From Desulforamulus putei DSM 12395 (GTDB lineage Bacteria > Bacillota > Desulfotomaculia > Desulfotomaculales > Desulfotomaculaceae): a stretch of DNA of 53,956 bases. Each line of letters starts with the position of its first letter. Position 1 is the first letter of the stretch. Both the position numbers and the translations under genes were made by a program. A model generated the notes under the pieces. That model saw only the letters and a program-made list of their open reading frames with translations, did not search any database and had not been told where the DNA came from. Positions 27,187 through 36,214 of the stretch are shown here, one piece after another. Where the stretch lies: contig NZ_FQUY01000021.1 in assembly GCF_900129195.1 (NCBI RefSeq), positions 1 to 53,956 of the forward strand, given 5' to 3'.

Positions 27187-28140
27187 CTATGGATACAACT
27201 TTTCAATTCGTATGTCCTTGAAGTAGAACCGAATGATGTCCTCGGGGGAAATGCCCTTTTCAGCCATGTTTTTGGCGCCCCACTGGGACATACCCACGCC
27301 GTGGCCGTAGCCTTTGCCGGTCAGAACCAGGTTGCCTCCCTGAACGGATACACCGGTTAAAAACATGGAACGGATTTCGGTGCTGCCTGCTGCCAGGCGG
27401 AAGGCGGGTCCTCCCACCACTGTATTGTTAATCTTTAATTGAACCGTACGCCCCGACGGGCCTTTCTTGGCGATGGCGGCGGATGTCAGGGGGCCGGGAT
27501 CCTTACCGGAGATGCTTTTTACCGCCTCCCGTACCCTGGCGCCCGGAATGGTAGCTGTCCACTGACGGATTTCCGGCAGGGTGTTTTGAATAGAGGCAGG
27601 GTCGTTCATATTGGCTTTAATATAAGGGGTGGGTGTCTTAAAGTAAGCCAATCCTTCGGCGGCGCTGGCGGTTTTGCCGCCGTTGCTGGCGGAAAACCAG
27701 GCTTTGATATACCGGCCGTTATAGGTGATAACCTCGCCTCTGGTTTTTTGCACCGCCTGCCGGACATTTTCCGTGATCCGGGAAGGGTCATAGGCCTGGG
27801 ATTCTTCCACACTGGTGGATACATCTGTGCCATGCAGTTTTTTCACCCGGCCGGATTCAATGTTCTCCATGGTAAAGGTACGGGCTAATATGGCCTGGGC
27901 AGCCAGGGCATTGACCGGCCAGCTGGGCTCCATTTCTGCTGCCACCACGCCGGCGATATATTCCTCCAACTTCATTTGTTTCTTTTGTCCTGTCTCGTTA
28001 TCATACAAACTAATGGTCGGCTCGGAGTCATATTTCCTCTCCCGGTTGGTGACATCGGGTTTTTTGGCGGGCTGACAGCCCAGGGCAAGGAAGGCCATCA
28101 CCAGGACCAATGCAAGGACAGACAAACAACATTTTCTCAA
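27187..28140 (-). CDS. SpoIID/LytB-domain lipoprotein
   Basis: A 317-residue exported protein with the SpoIID fold, the family of peptidoglycan-cleaving lytic transglycosylases that act in engulfment. The signal peptide ends in a lipobox (AFLALGCQ, Cys near 22). The domain shows LEEYIAGVVAAEMEPSWPVN, LAAQAILARTFT, FSASNGGKTASA and the C-terminal GYGHGVGMSQWGAKNMAEKG. Those are hallmark SpoIID motifs, including the catalytic Glu in AAEM. The TTG start at 28140 follows GGAGGG. It is not spoIID itself by context; it stands between yabP and rqcP, where Bacillus has no such gene. Confidence 0.88.
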   Translation of the reverse strand: MRKCCLSVLALVLVMAFLALGCQPAKKPDVTNRERKYDSEPTISLYDNETGQKKQMKLEEYIAGVVAAEMEPSWPVNALAAQAILARTFTMENIESGRVKKLHGTDVSTSVEESQAYDPSRITENVRQAVQKTRGEVITYNGRYIKAWFSASNGGKTASAAEGLAYFKTPTPYIKANMNDPASIQNTLPEIRQWTATIPGARVREAVKSISGKDPGPLTSAAIAKKGPSGRTVQLKINNTVVGGPAFRLAAGSTEIRSMFLTGVSVQGGNLVLTGKGYGHGVGMSQWGAKNMAEKGISPEDIIRFYFKDIRIEKLYP

Positions 28141-28201
28141 GGTAAATCCCTCCGTTTTTCATTGTTTGTCTTATTTTCTTCATCCCGAATCAAAAATATG
28201 T

Positions 28202-28239
28202 GAAAAATAACAAGGACACCTCCTTGGGGGAAGTGTCCT
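28202..28239 (-). terminator. intrinsic terminator after rqcP
   Basis: GGACACCTCC (28214-28223) and GGAAGTGTCC (28229-28238) form a 10-bp stem with a short loop and the minus transcript continues UUGUUAUUUUUC. It separates hup-rqcP from the SpoIID-like gene. Confidence 0.85.
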
Positions 28240-28253
28240 CCGCTTACCAAAAA

Positions 28254-28499
28254 TTATTGTTCAATAATTTTATACAGACCGGCCGCCTCTTTTGCGGGAA
28301 TAGTTTCTTTGATTTCCAGAATCTCAAACACCAGTTTCCTTGTGCCAAAATTGATCTTAACCTTGTCACCGGGCTTAACCTCCAAACCTGCTTTGGCGAC
28401 ACGGTTGTTTACCAGCACTTGACCGCTGTCACAGACTTCCTTGGCCAAGGTACGACGTTTAATTACTCTGGAAACTTTAAGAAACTTATCCAGTCGCAA
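28254..28499 (-). CDS. rqcP: S4-domain RNA-binding protein RqcP (YabO/Hsp15 type)
   Basis: An 81-residue S4-domain protein that in Bacillus works with RqcH at stalled 50S ribosomes to add alanine tails. From the TTG at 28499 the product begins MRLDKFLKVSRVIKRRTLAK, the family N terminus, and continues with SGQVLVNNRVAKAGLEVKPG. GGAGG lies ten bases upstream of that TTG. Eight codons further up the frame is still open but would include the ribosome site. It follows hup by about 30 bases. Confidence 0.92.
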   Translation of the reverse strand: MRLDKFLKVSRVIKRRTLAKEVCDSGQVLVNNRVAKAGLEVKPGDKVKINFGTRKLVFEILEIKETIPAKEAAGLYKIIEQ

Positions 28500-28528
28500 A
28501 CCACAAGTCCCTCCAAAATACAAAGCGT

Positions 28529-28816
28529 TTATTCTACAGGCAGGTTGCTCACGGCATCCTTTAATACTTTGCCGGCCTTAAATACAGGTACTCTGGTGGC
28601 GGGAATTTGGATGGTTTCCCCGGTTTGCGGGTTGCGGCCTTCACGGGCTTTGCGGGGCTTGGATTCGAAGGTGCCAAAGCCTACCAGTTGAATTTTATCT
28701 CCCCTGGACAGAGCTTCTTCAATGGTGCTTAATACCGCAGAGACAGCCTTTTCAGCATCTTTTTTGCTCAGTTCGGTTTTTTCTGCTACGGCAGAAATCA
28801 GTTCGGCCTTGTTCAA
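28529..28816 (-). CDS. hup: DNA-binding protein HU
   Basis: A 95-residue histone-like nucleoid protein. It starts [20 protein letters not shown], has the core [20 protein letters not shown] and the DNA-contacting arm [22 protein letters not shown] start at 28816, eight bases after AGGAGGG. It sits between yabN and rqcP; Bacillus has hup elsewhere, while Clostridia often place it here. Confidence 0.96.
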   Translation of the reverse strand: MNKAELISAVAEKTELSKKDAEKAVSAVLSTIEEALSRGDKIQLVGFGTFESKPRKAREGRNPQTGETIQIPATRVPVFKAGKVLKDAVSNLPVE

Positions 28817-28912
28817 ATAAGGACCCTCCTCGATATCAGAATAACTATTTGCTATTTCTCTATTTTATTGGGTTTTCCTCCCCTAAAAACAAATTTTTCC
28901 TGCTATTTTCAT

Positions 28913-30445
28913 TCAAATTATGATTTTTTTTGCATCTTCCCACCACCGGTCCATTTGCTCCAGGGGCAACTGTGAAAGCTCCTGCCCCCTTTGCCGGGCT
29001 TGCTGCTCAATATACTGAAACCTTTTGATAAATTTGTCGGTTGTGCCGCTTAATGCCCCCTCTGCGTCCACATGCAGCAGTCTTGCCAAATTCACCACGG
29101 CAAAAAGCAGATCCCCCACCTCTTCTGTCACCGCCTGGGCTTGTCCGGTTTCCAGAGCCTGGAGCACTTCCTTCAATTCTTCGTTGACCTTGTCCACAGC
29201 GCCGGTGTGATCCGGCCAATCAAAACCCACCCGGGCTGCTTTCGCTTGTACTTTTTCGGCCCGCAGCAAAGCGGGCAATGCCCGGGGGATATTCCCCAGA
29301 CAGGACTGTTTTTTCGCCTGTTCTCCCTGCTCCTGGGCCTTGATTTTATCCCAGTTGATCAATACCTCCTGGCTGTTGTTAACATGGGCGGCGCCAAAAA
29401 CATGGGGGTGCCTTCTCAGCATTTTTTCAGTGATGGCATTGACCACATCGTTCATGTCAAATTGTTTGTTTTCACTGGCAATTTGTGCATGAAAAACGAT
29501 TTGTAGTAATAAGTCTCCCAATTCTTCACATATTTTATACATTTGCCCTTCGTCCAGGGCCTCAATAACTTCATAGGCTTCTTCGATCAGGTACTGTTTC
29601 AGACTTTGATGGGTTTGTTCCCTGTCCCAGGGACAGCCGTTTTCCGCCCGCAGGGCCGCCATCACTTCCACCAAAGGGTCCAGAGGAAAGCAACAGGTGT
29701 AGACAGCATCCTCGCCGGCGCCCACAGGTTCCCCAGCAGCAGGCCGGGTCCCTTCTCCTTCCGCCGCCTCCTTTAACGGCGGGATATAAAGGCTGGTCAG
29801 GTGATCAATCCAGGGCAACCGGTCCAGTTCATAAAGGGGCACCTGTGCAACCCTTTCTTCGCCCGGAATTCCCGCCGCCCTTACCACGGTAATCCTGTGC
29901 TCGTCCGGGTAAACCTCCATCAGGTTGAGTTTGGTCTCTCCGGCTGTAATACGGTCGTAAACCTGCGTCACAACGGTTCCCACCCCGGGGTCCGGCTGCT
30001 GTTCATCCAACCGCAGTGCATCAACGATATGCAACCCTTTGCAGGGATCCAATCCCAGGGTGGCAGACAAAGCATCCAGGAAACTCATGGCCGGGACCAC
30101 CCTGGTTGGGATGCCCTGCCGGGCAGCCAGATCCAGAACCAGGCGGACAGATTCTTCCGCCACCATCGGGTGACCGGGAACAGCATAAACAACCGGCCCT
30201 TCCCGGGCAGCTGCCAACACTTCCCGGGCAATGTTCAAGTAAACCTCTTCAAAGGTCTCCCCTTGCTGGTAATGGTAATCCAGAGCACGATAGGACAGGC
30301 CCTTTTGTTTTAACCATGCCACGGTGGGGTGAATTGCTGTACGCAGGTAAACCGGCATGCCGGCGTTGAGAAGTTCCCAGACCTGCAGGGGAATCATCCC
30401 CGGGTCACCGGGCCCCAGACCAACGATTATGATAGACTTGTCCAT
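28913..30445 (-). CDS. yabN: YabN: tetrapyrrole-methylase-like domain fused to MazG NTP pyrophosphohydrolase
   Basis: A 510-residue two-domain protein. Residues 1-220 resemble SAM-dependent tetrapyrrole methylases (IIIVGLGPGDPGMIPLQVWE, YAVPGHPMVAEESVR). From about 255 the MazG part begins: ALRAENGCPWDREQTHQSLK, then EEAYEVIEALDE and EELGDLLLQIVFHAQIA with the metal-binding EExxE and ExxD motifs, and a second half-domain near 440-470 (VTEEVGDLLFAVVNLARL). MazG hydrolyses NTPs and protects against altered nucleotides. The ATG at 30445 has AGGAG upstream. The fusion is standard in Firmicutes. Confidence 0.95.
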   Translation of the reverse strand: MDKSIIIVGLGPGDPGMIPLQVWELLNAGMPVYLRTAIHPTVAWLKQKGLSYRALDYHYQQGETFEEVYLNIAREVLAAAREGPVVYAVPGHPMVAEESVRLVLDLAARQGIPTRVVPAMSFLDALSATLGLDPCKGLHIVDALRLDEQQPDPGVGTVVTQVYDRITAGETKLNLMEVYPDEHRITVVRAAGIPGEERVAQVPLYELDRLPWIDHLTSLYIPPLKEAAEGEGTRPAAGEPVGAGEDAVYTCCFPLDPLVEVMAALRAENGCPWDREQTHQSLKQYLIEEAYEVIEALDEGQMYKICEELGDLLLQIVFHAQIASENKQFDMNDVVNAITEKMLRRHPHVFGAAHVNNSQEVLINWDKIKAQEQGEQAKKQSCLGNIPRALPALLRAEKVQAKAARVGFDWPDHTGAVDKVNEELKEVLQALETGQAQAVTEEVGDLLFAVVNLARLLHVDAEGALSGTTDKFIKRFQYIEQQARQRGQELSQLPLEQMDRWWEDAKKIII

Positions 30446-30574
30446 TTCTATCTCCTACCTTTCTGAGATGGGTAGCCATCAGCCAATGGTAAGCTGTCCC
30501 CGAACCTTTGTCAAGAGTTGTATAACCGGTTTCCTGAAATATCTATAAAAAGCAGACAGCGGAAGACTGATAGC

Positions 30575-30645
30575 AAGGCCCCAGGTAATACCTGTAAGCC
30601 AAAATGAGGGCTGAAGGCCAGACCCCAAAGGAATATCCCATAGAC
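30575..30645. repeat. copy of the dispersed 32-bp-type repeat
   Basis: On the minus strand GATATTCCTTTGGGGTCTGG and GGCTTACAGGTATTACCTGG follow each other, matching the pattern of the units upstream of fhs. The spacer between spoVT and yabN holds no gene; a GCCATCAGCCAATGG fragment near 30475 belongs to another short repeat type also seen near 24565 and 36670. Confidence 0.5.
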
Positions 30646-30668
30646 AAAAAAAGGGGCCTGTTCGGCCC
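30646..30668 (-). terminator. intrinsic terminator after spoVT
   Basis: GGGCC (30654-30658) pairs with GGCCC (30664-30668) around a five-base loop and the minus transcript continues CUUUUUUUG. It lies about 18 bases beyond the spoVT stop codon. Confidence 0.85.
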
Positions 30669-30685
30669 GTTACATCTTGAATTAA

Positions 30686-31246
30686 TTATTGTTCCATTTG
30701 TTTGGCCAGGAAACCGGCGGCAGTTTCGGCCAGTTTAAGTTCCATTTCCCCCATCTTTACATCCGGATCCTTGGAGGCCAGGATAACTGCACCGATTGGG
30801 TCTCCTTCAGAAATGATAGGTGCAATAACTTCTGAAGAATATTTGCATTCGCCGTCCTCCGTGATGCCACATTCCTTACAGTGAGGATCGTTGCCAGGAT
30901 TATTAATGATAACAGCCTTCCGCTCTTCCATTACTTTCTCAATATTGGGGCCTATGGGTTTGTTGATAAATTCTTTTTTCGGAGCCCCGGCCACGGCGAT
31001 GATGGTATCCCGGTCAGCAATGCAAGCAATATGACCAAGGGCTTCGTATAACGAATCGGCATATTCCTTTGCAAAATCCCCTAATTCGCCGATGGGAGAG
31101 TATTTTTTAAGAATTACCTCACCTTCCCTATCCACAAAAATCTCCAGGGGGTCTCCTTCACGAATCCTTAATGTTCTCCTGATCTCTTTCGGTATAACCA
31201 CTCGACCTAAATCGTCAATACGACGAACAATACCCGTTGCTTTCAT
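30686..31246 (-). CDS. spoVT: stage V sporulation protein T, AbrB-family regulator
   Basis: Transcription factor that tunes sigmaG-dependent genes in the forespore. The 186-residue protein has an N-terminal AbrB swapped-hairpin DNA-binding domain (MKATGIVRRIDDLGRVVIPK, then IREGDPLEIFVDREGEVILK) and a C-terminal GAF-like domain (GPNIEKVMEERKAVIIN and HCKECGITEDGECKYSSEV, with Cys residues). The ATG at 31246 has AAGGAAA upstream. A sigmaF/G-like promoter lies 56-86 bases upstream. Its place after the PrsA-type foldase and mfd matches other spore formers. Confidence 0.97.
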   Translation of the reverse strand: MKATGIVRRIDDLGRVVIPKEIRRTLRIREGDPLEIFVDREGEVILKKYSPIGELGDFAKEYADSLYEALGHIACIADRDTIIAVAGAPKKEFINKPIGPNIEKVMEERKAVIINNPGNDPHCKECGITEDGECKYSSEVIAPIISEGDPIGAVILASKDPDVKMGEMELKLAETAAGFLAKQMEQ

Positions 31247-31301
31247 ATGAGTTTCCTTCCCTCCTTTTTCTGCATAATCTACGCGGATTAACTTTCACTG
31301 A

Positions 31302-31332
31302 TAGTATATAACGGGAGGGATGGTGTTATTCA
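31302..31332 (-). promoter_or_regulatory. sigmaF/sigmaG-like promoter of spoVT
   Basis: TGAATA (31332-31327) and TATACTA (31308-31302) lie 18 bases apart on the minus strand. Forespore promoters have a TGAATA-like -35 and a CATACTA-like -10 with 17-18 bases between. spoVT is a known sigmaG-dependent gene in Bacillus, so the match is expected. Confidence 0.6.
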
Positions 31333-31378
31333 TAATTTTCCATCGTTAGAACTTTATTTTCGGGTTTTGGTTGTTCAT

Positions 31379-32404
31379 CTATTTTTTTGACGAATCCCCT
31401 GTTTTTGGGGCTATTTTGTTCTCAATCGTGGCATTTTTTCTCAAACCGTCAATGAACTGGGAAAATTTGGCCTGCTTTGCTTCGCCCTCTAATTGGGCAG
31501 CAATGGAACCCTTGACTTCATCCAGGGACTTCTGAGTAGCCGGCAGGATTTTTTCCAGCTTAATAATGTGATAACCGTAAGCGCTTTTCACCGGTTCCCT
31601 GGTAATTTCACCGGGTTTCAGGGCTGCCGCAGCCTTTTCAAAGGCCGGGTCGGTGGTGCCGGCGCCCCTGTCAATGGTATAACTGCCGCCGCTCTCCCGG
31701 GTTCCCAGGTCATCGGACAGTTCTCTGGCCACCGCAGCAAAATCGCGCCCCTTCTGGGTTACTTCGGCCAGAGCCAGTTTAGCCGCCTCCAGCGCTTCCT
31801 TGTCAGTACGTTTAGGCACATTGGGCAGCTTGCTGTCAACGGCAAACAGCATATGCTTTACTTCCAAGCGTTCGGGGGTCCCAATGGGTTCCATATCCTT
31901 ATGCTCGTTATAAAATTTGACAATTTCCTCCTCGGTGGGTTTCTTCACATCGGCGGTTACCTTTTCATATAGCTTGGTATAGGCATGTTTTAAAACAATA
32001 TTATCCCTGACATCCTGCTCGGTCATTTTGGCCTCTTCCAGGGCTTTTTTAAAGTCTTCTTCTTTACCCAGGCTGGCCTTAATTTCATTAAGCTCTTTGT
32101 CAACTTCTTCCTTGGCAGGCATTAATTTCTGCTTCTCGGCTTCCTGAATAATCAGTTTTTGTTCAATCAATTCGTCTAAAATACCTTGCTCTATTTGAGC
32201 TTTCATTTCCTTATTTTCCTGGCTATTTAAATCAATGCCGAATTGTTTGGCAGCTGCATTGACCCGCTTGTCCAGTTCCTGACGGGTAATTTCTTGCCCG
32301 TTGACGATGGCCGCCACATTGGCTTTGTTATTGGCACAGCCTGTCAAGAACAAGGCCAGGCTGAGCAGCAACGGCAGGCCCACACGAAAAAATTTGTTTT
32401 TCAC
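31379..32404 (-). CDS. PrsA-like peptidyl-prolyl isomerase lipoprotein
   Basis: An extracytoplasmic foldase anchored as a lipoprotein; helps secreted proteins fold. From GTG 32404 (AAGGGGG eight bases upstream) it begins with a signal peptide and lipobox (LALFLTGCAN). A SurA-like N-terminal chaperone region with charged helices follows (residues 30-190). The parvulin domain lies near 195-295, with VKHMLFAVDS, AAVARELSDDLGT, GGSYTIDRGAGTTDPAFEKA and VKSAYGYHIIKLEK. A Lys/Ser-rich tail ends it. Two in-frame starts further upstream (32407, 32443) are less likely. It stands 60 bases after mfd. Confidence 0.92.
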   Translation of the reverse strand: MKNKFFRVGLPLLLSLALFLTGCANNKANVAAIVNGQEITRQELDKRVNAAAKQFGIDLNSQENKEMKAQIEQGILDELIEQKLIIQEAEKQKLMPAKEEVDKELNEIKASLGKEEDFKKALEEAKMTEQDVRDNIVLKHAYTKLYEKVTADVKKPTEEEIVKFYNEHKDMEPIGTPERLEVKHMLFAVDSKLPNVPKRTDKEALEAAKLALAEVTQKGRDFAAVARELSDDLGTRESGGSYTIDRGAGTTDPAFEKAAAALKPGEITREPVKSAYGYHIIKLEKILPATQKSLDEVKGSIAAQLEGEAKQAKFSQFIDGLRKNATIENKIAPKTGDSSKK

Positions 32405-32464
32405 CACAAAGTCCCCCTTTTGCATGATACCGCCATTATACAACGATAAGGATAGGCCGGCAAG

Positions 32465-35400
32465 TTATTTCAGCCGGCCTAAAAAAGTGTGTAATTGTTC
32501 CAGTTTTCTAAGCCCGATTTCACCCTTTTCCCGGCTCATCAGTTTAATTTCAAATCCTTCGGGGGAGGTGTGATACTTAACATTGTTCTTATATTTCTCA
32601 CTGACAGCCACCAGCTTTTCCCCGTCCAGGGGCGCATCGGGGGCAAATAACAGTCTGTAGTTGCCCTGGGTGCGGCTGATACTCTTGATGCGCAATTCCC
32701 TGCCCGTAATCTTTAACTTGGTGACCAGCAGCAGACACCGGACACTCTCGGGCAGATCGCCGTAGCGGTCCACCAGTTCCTCTTCCAGATCGGAAAGTTC
32801 CGCAATGTCCTGTATGGCGGCCAGACGGCGGTAAAGTTCCACCTTCTGGTTGCCGTCGGGCACATAGGTGTCGGGGATGTAAACTTCCACCGGAAGTTCA
32901 ATGGAGGTGTCCACCACTTGTTCCACCTTCTTACCCCGGGCCTCCTGGACCGCCTCTTCCAGCAAACGGCAGTACAGTTCAAAACCCACTTCGGCTATGT
33001 GCCCGTGCTGCTGGGCCCCCAGGATGTTGCCGGCGCCCCGGATTTCCAAATCCCGCATGGCGATTTTATAGCCGGAGCCAAACTCGGTAAACTCCCGGAT
33101 GGCGGAAAGCCTTCGCTCACTGACTTCCGTCAACACCTTATCCCGCCGAAACAGGAAATAGGCATAGGCCAATCGATTGGTCCGTCCCACCCTGCCTCTC
33201 AGCTGGTAAAGTTGGGCCAAACCAAAGTGATCGGCATCTTTGACAATCAGGGTATTCACATTGGAAATATCCAGGCCGGTTTCCACGATGGTGGTGCAAA
33301 CCAGGACATCGTAAGCGCCGTCCATAAACTCCAGCATCATTTGTTCCAATTCATCTTCCTTCATCTGGCCGTGGGCCACCCCGATGCGAGCCTCCGGCAC
33401 CAGGCCCTGCAGCCAGCCCGCCAGCCGGTCCAAATCCATAACCCGGTTGTGCACAAAGTAAACCTGGCCGCCCCGGTTTAGCTCCCGCCGGATGGCCTCC
33501 CGTATCAAGACCGGGTCTTCCTCCAGCACGTAGGTCTGTACCGGGAAACGTTCCTCCGGCGGGGTCTCCAGCACGCTGGTATCCCGTACCCCCACCAGGG
33601 ACATGTGCAGGGTACGGGGTATGGGGGTCGCCGTCAGGGTTAACACGTCCACATTCTTGCGCATTTGCTTGAGCTTTTCCTTGTGGATGACCCCGAAACG
33701 CTGCTCCTCATCCACCACCAGCAAACCCAGGTCTTTAAAGAAGATATCGTCCTGCACCAGGCGGTGGGTGCCGATAACAATGTCTACTTCTCCGGTGGCC
33801 AGTCCTGCCAGCACCTGCCTTTGCTCTTTGGGCGTCCGGAAGCGGGACAGCATCTCAATGCGTACCGGGTAGTTGGCAAATCGCTCCCGGAAGGTGTTGT
33901 AGTGCTGCTGGGCCAGGATGGTGGTGGGTACCAGTACCGCCACCTGTTTGTTGTCCATGACCGCCTTGAAGGCTGCCCGCAAAGCCACTTCGGTTTTTCC
34001 GTAGCCCACGTCGCCGCAGAGCAGGCGGTCCATGGGCCTGGGTTTTTCCATATCCCGTTTTACCTCTTCGATGGCCCTCAGCTGGTCCGGCGTTTCCTCA
34101 TAGGGGAACAGCGCTTCAAATTCCGCCTGCCAGGGCGTATCTTTGGAGAAGGCGTAGCCCTTAACGGTTTGGCGGGAAGCGTAGAGCTCCAGCAGTTCCC
34201 GGGCCATATCACGCACCGCTTCCCGTACCTTGGCCTTGGCTTTGGCCCATTCGGTGCCGCCCAGTCGGGAAAGCTTAGGATGGTCCGCTTCCGCCCCCAG
34301 GTACTTTTGCAGCATCCCCACTTGATCGGTGGGCACATAGAGTTTGTCTTCCCCGGCGTACTGCACCTGTAGGTAATCCTTTTGCAGGCCGCCGATATCC
34401 AGGGTGATCACGCCCAGGTAGCGGCCGATGCCGTGGTTCACGTGCACCACATAATCGCCGATCTTTAAGTCCGCCAGGGGTTCCATCCTGGCATCCCGCC
34501 TGACTCGGTGCTTGCGGGCCTTTTTGCGCTGGCCGAAGATTTCCGCATCGGTAATGACCACCAGGCGGGCGGCAATCAGTTCAAAGCCGTTGGCCAACTG
34601 GCCCACAGTAATCACTACGTTGCCTTCCCGCACTTCGTTATCCAGTTGTTTGACCCGGAAGGCATCGATCCTGGCATCCTTTAACAGCTTCAGCAGGTTG
34701 GCCGCCCTTTCTTCGGCGGACACCAGCAGGACCACCGCATAGTTCCGGCGGCGCCAGTGACGAATTTCATCCGCCAGCACCTCCGAATGGCCCAGAAAAC
34801 TGTGCATGGCCTTGGCCGGGAAGTTGACAACGTTTTGCGGTCGCAAATACTGGGGATGCCGTGGCAAAAAGGAACAGTAGATCCCCTGCAGCCGCTCCAT
34901 GGAGGCCAAAAGCTGGCGCCATTCCAGGTAACTGTTGATGTGACCGGGCAGCACCTTGCCCTTGCCCAGCAGGTCGGTATAGGTCTCGTTTCTTTCTTTC
35001 AGGATGGTGTCCGCCACTTCTTTACAGCGAACGGGATCATCCACCAGCAGCAGGGGCTGCTCAGAGAAATAGTCCAGCAGAGTCACCGGCCGGGGATAAA
35101 AGAAGGAAAGAAGCTGTTCCATCCCCGCAAAGGGTACTCTGCGGCGGATTTGTTCCAGCACCATGGCCCCCTGGGAAGAAAGCTGGTGCACCGCGTCCAC
35201 CGAGCCGGAACGCTGTAATTTCTTCAACTGGTTTTTGTATTCCAGTTCATAGTTTTCTTCACACCGCTGCCAGGCCTCAGGGGTAACCACCAGTTCCCGG
35301 CAGGGTGTAATGCGAATTTGCTTTAATTTATCCAGGGACCGCTGGTTGGCCGCATCAAAATGACGGATGGAATCCACTTCGTCATCAAAGAACTCGATAC

Positions 35401-35974
35401 GGATGGGATTGGCCGCGGTCATGGGGTAAATATCGGTAATGCCGCCCCGGCTGGAAAATTGCCCCCTTCCTTCTACAAGGTCCACTCTCTCGTAGCCCAG
35501 CTCCACAAGGTCCCGGTGCAGTTTTTCCGGGTCCACCCTTTGGCCCAGGGAGAGTTCCAGGGTGAACCGCCGAAACACCTCCGGCGGCGCCAGCCTTCTT
35601 AACAAGGCTTCCACCGAGGTCACCACCAGCACGGGTTCCCCTGTGGTAAGTTTATCCAGGACCCTCAGCCGCTGGGCCAGTACTTCATTGCTGTGAGCCA
35701 GCACCTGGTAGGGCAGCAATTGCCACGCCGGGAAGAGCTGTACCTGCATTTCCGGCAGCAGGGAAGTCAAGTCATCCACCAGGACACCCGCTTCGGCTTC
35801 CCCCGGGGTTACCACCAAAACCGGCCCACCGGCCTCTGCCAGCCCGGCAAACAGGTAACTGCGCTGGGAACCGGACAGCCCGAACACCATCTGCTGGGTA
35901 AAGCCTTTTTGCAACCCCTGCAACAGGTTTTGATATTCAATTGTTGATTCTAATGGTCGTAGTAATCCTTTCAT
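32465..35974 (-). CDS. mfd: transcription-repair coupling factor Mfd
   Basis: Removes RNA polymerase stalled at DNA lesions and recruits UvrA. The 1169-residue protein has the UvrB-homology region at the N terminus (FGLSGSQRSYLFAGLAEAGG), the RNA-polymerase-interacting domain near 490-560 (LKIGDYVVHVNHGIGRYLGV), the RecG-type translocase with Walker A LLCGDVGYGKTEVALRAAFK near 645 and VVDEEQRFGV. It ends with the TRCF C-terminal domain (PVEVYIPDTYVPDGNQKVEL). The ATG at 35974 has AGGAG upstream. The gene stands between the PrsW-like gene and the foldase gene. Confidence 0.98.
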   Translation of the reverse strand: MKGLLRPLESTIEYQNLLQGLQKGFTQQMVFGLSGSQRSYLFAGLAEAGGPVLVVTPGEAEAGVLVDDLTSLLPEMQVQLFPAWQLLPYQVLAHSNEVLAQRLRVLDKLTTGEPVLVVTSVEALLRRLAPPEVFRRFTLELSLGQRVDPEKLHRDLVELGYERVDLVEGRGQFSSRGGITDIYPMTAANPIRIEFFDDEVDSIRHFDAANQRSLDKLKQIRITPCRELVVTPEAWQRCEENYELEYKNQLKKLQRSGSVDAVHQLSSQGAMVLEQIRRRVPFAGMEQLLSFFYPRPVTLLDYFSEQPLLLVDDPVRCKEVADTILKERNETYTDLLGKGKVLPGHINSYLEWRQLLASMERLQGIYCSFLPRHPQYLRPQNVVNFPAKAMHSFLGHSEVLADEIRHWRRRNYAVVLLVSAEERAANLLKLLKDARIDAFRVKQLDNEVREGNVVITVGQLANGFELIAARLVVITDAEIFGQRKKARKHRVRRDARMEPLADLKIGDYVVHVNHGIGRYLGVITLDIGGLQKDYLQVQYAGEDKLYVPTDQVGMLQKYLGAEADHPKLSRLGGTEWAKAKAKVREAVRDMARELLELYASRQTVKGYAFSKDTPWQAEFEALFPYEETPDQLRAIEEVKRDMEKPRPMDRLLCGDVGYGKTEVALRAAFKAVMDNKQVAVLVPTTILAQQHYNTFRERFANYPVRIEMLSRFRTPKEQRQVLAGLATGEVDIVIGTHRLVQDDIFFKDLGLLVVDEEQRFGVIHKEKLKQMRKNVDVLTLTATPIPRTLHMSLVGVRDTSVLETPPEERFPVQTYVLEEDPVLIREAIRRELNRGGQVYFVHNRVMDLDRLAGWLQGLVPEARIGVAHGQMKEDELEQMMLEFMDGAYDVLVCTTIVETGLDISNVNTLIVKDADHFGLAQLYQLRGRVGRTNRLAYAYFLFRRDKVLTEVSERRLSAIREFTEFGSGYKIAMRDLEIRGAGNILGAQQHGHIAEVGFELYCRLLEEAVQEARGKKVEQVVDTSIELPVEVYIPDTYVPDGNQKVELYRRLAAIQDIAELSDLEEELVDRYGDLPESVRCLLLVTKLKITGRELRIKSISRTQGNYRLLFAPDAPLDGEKLVAVSEKYKNNVKYHTSPEGFEIKLMSREKGEIGLRKLEQLHTFLGRLK

Positions 35975-36108
35975 TTGCTCTCCTGTCTTTTAAACCGTCC
36001 ATGAAAAATGGTAGTGTAGTTATATCAAGCAAAGCTTATCTGGCCATTATCCTCAACAACCCATTTTCAAATAGGCTGTTGATTTATTAAAGAGGGCAAA
36101 TGGCTTCA

Positions 36109-36158
36109 GCCCGGTAGAAGATGAAGGGGGGAGGTTTACCCTCTGTCTTCTACCGGGC
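36109..36158. other. long inverted repeat upstream of mfd
   Basis: GCCCGGTAGAAGA (36109-36121) and TCTTCTACCGGGC (36146-36158) are perfect 13-bp inverted repeats; the 24 bases between can form a further GAGG/CCTC stem. No T tract follows on either strand, so it is not a normal terminator. It lies in the 240-base spacer between mfd and the PrsW-like gene, which has no other feature. Confidence 0.6.
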
Positions 36159-36214
36159 AGGTTGATTCTGTTTATGTATGTTATATGCCCTTTTGCAGGC
36201 AAATTATATCCCAG

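Noticed and set aside
32918-35947. Long plus-strand frames opposite mfd
   Set aside because: They are mirror frames of a GC-rich coding gene without ribosome sites; mfd is certain.
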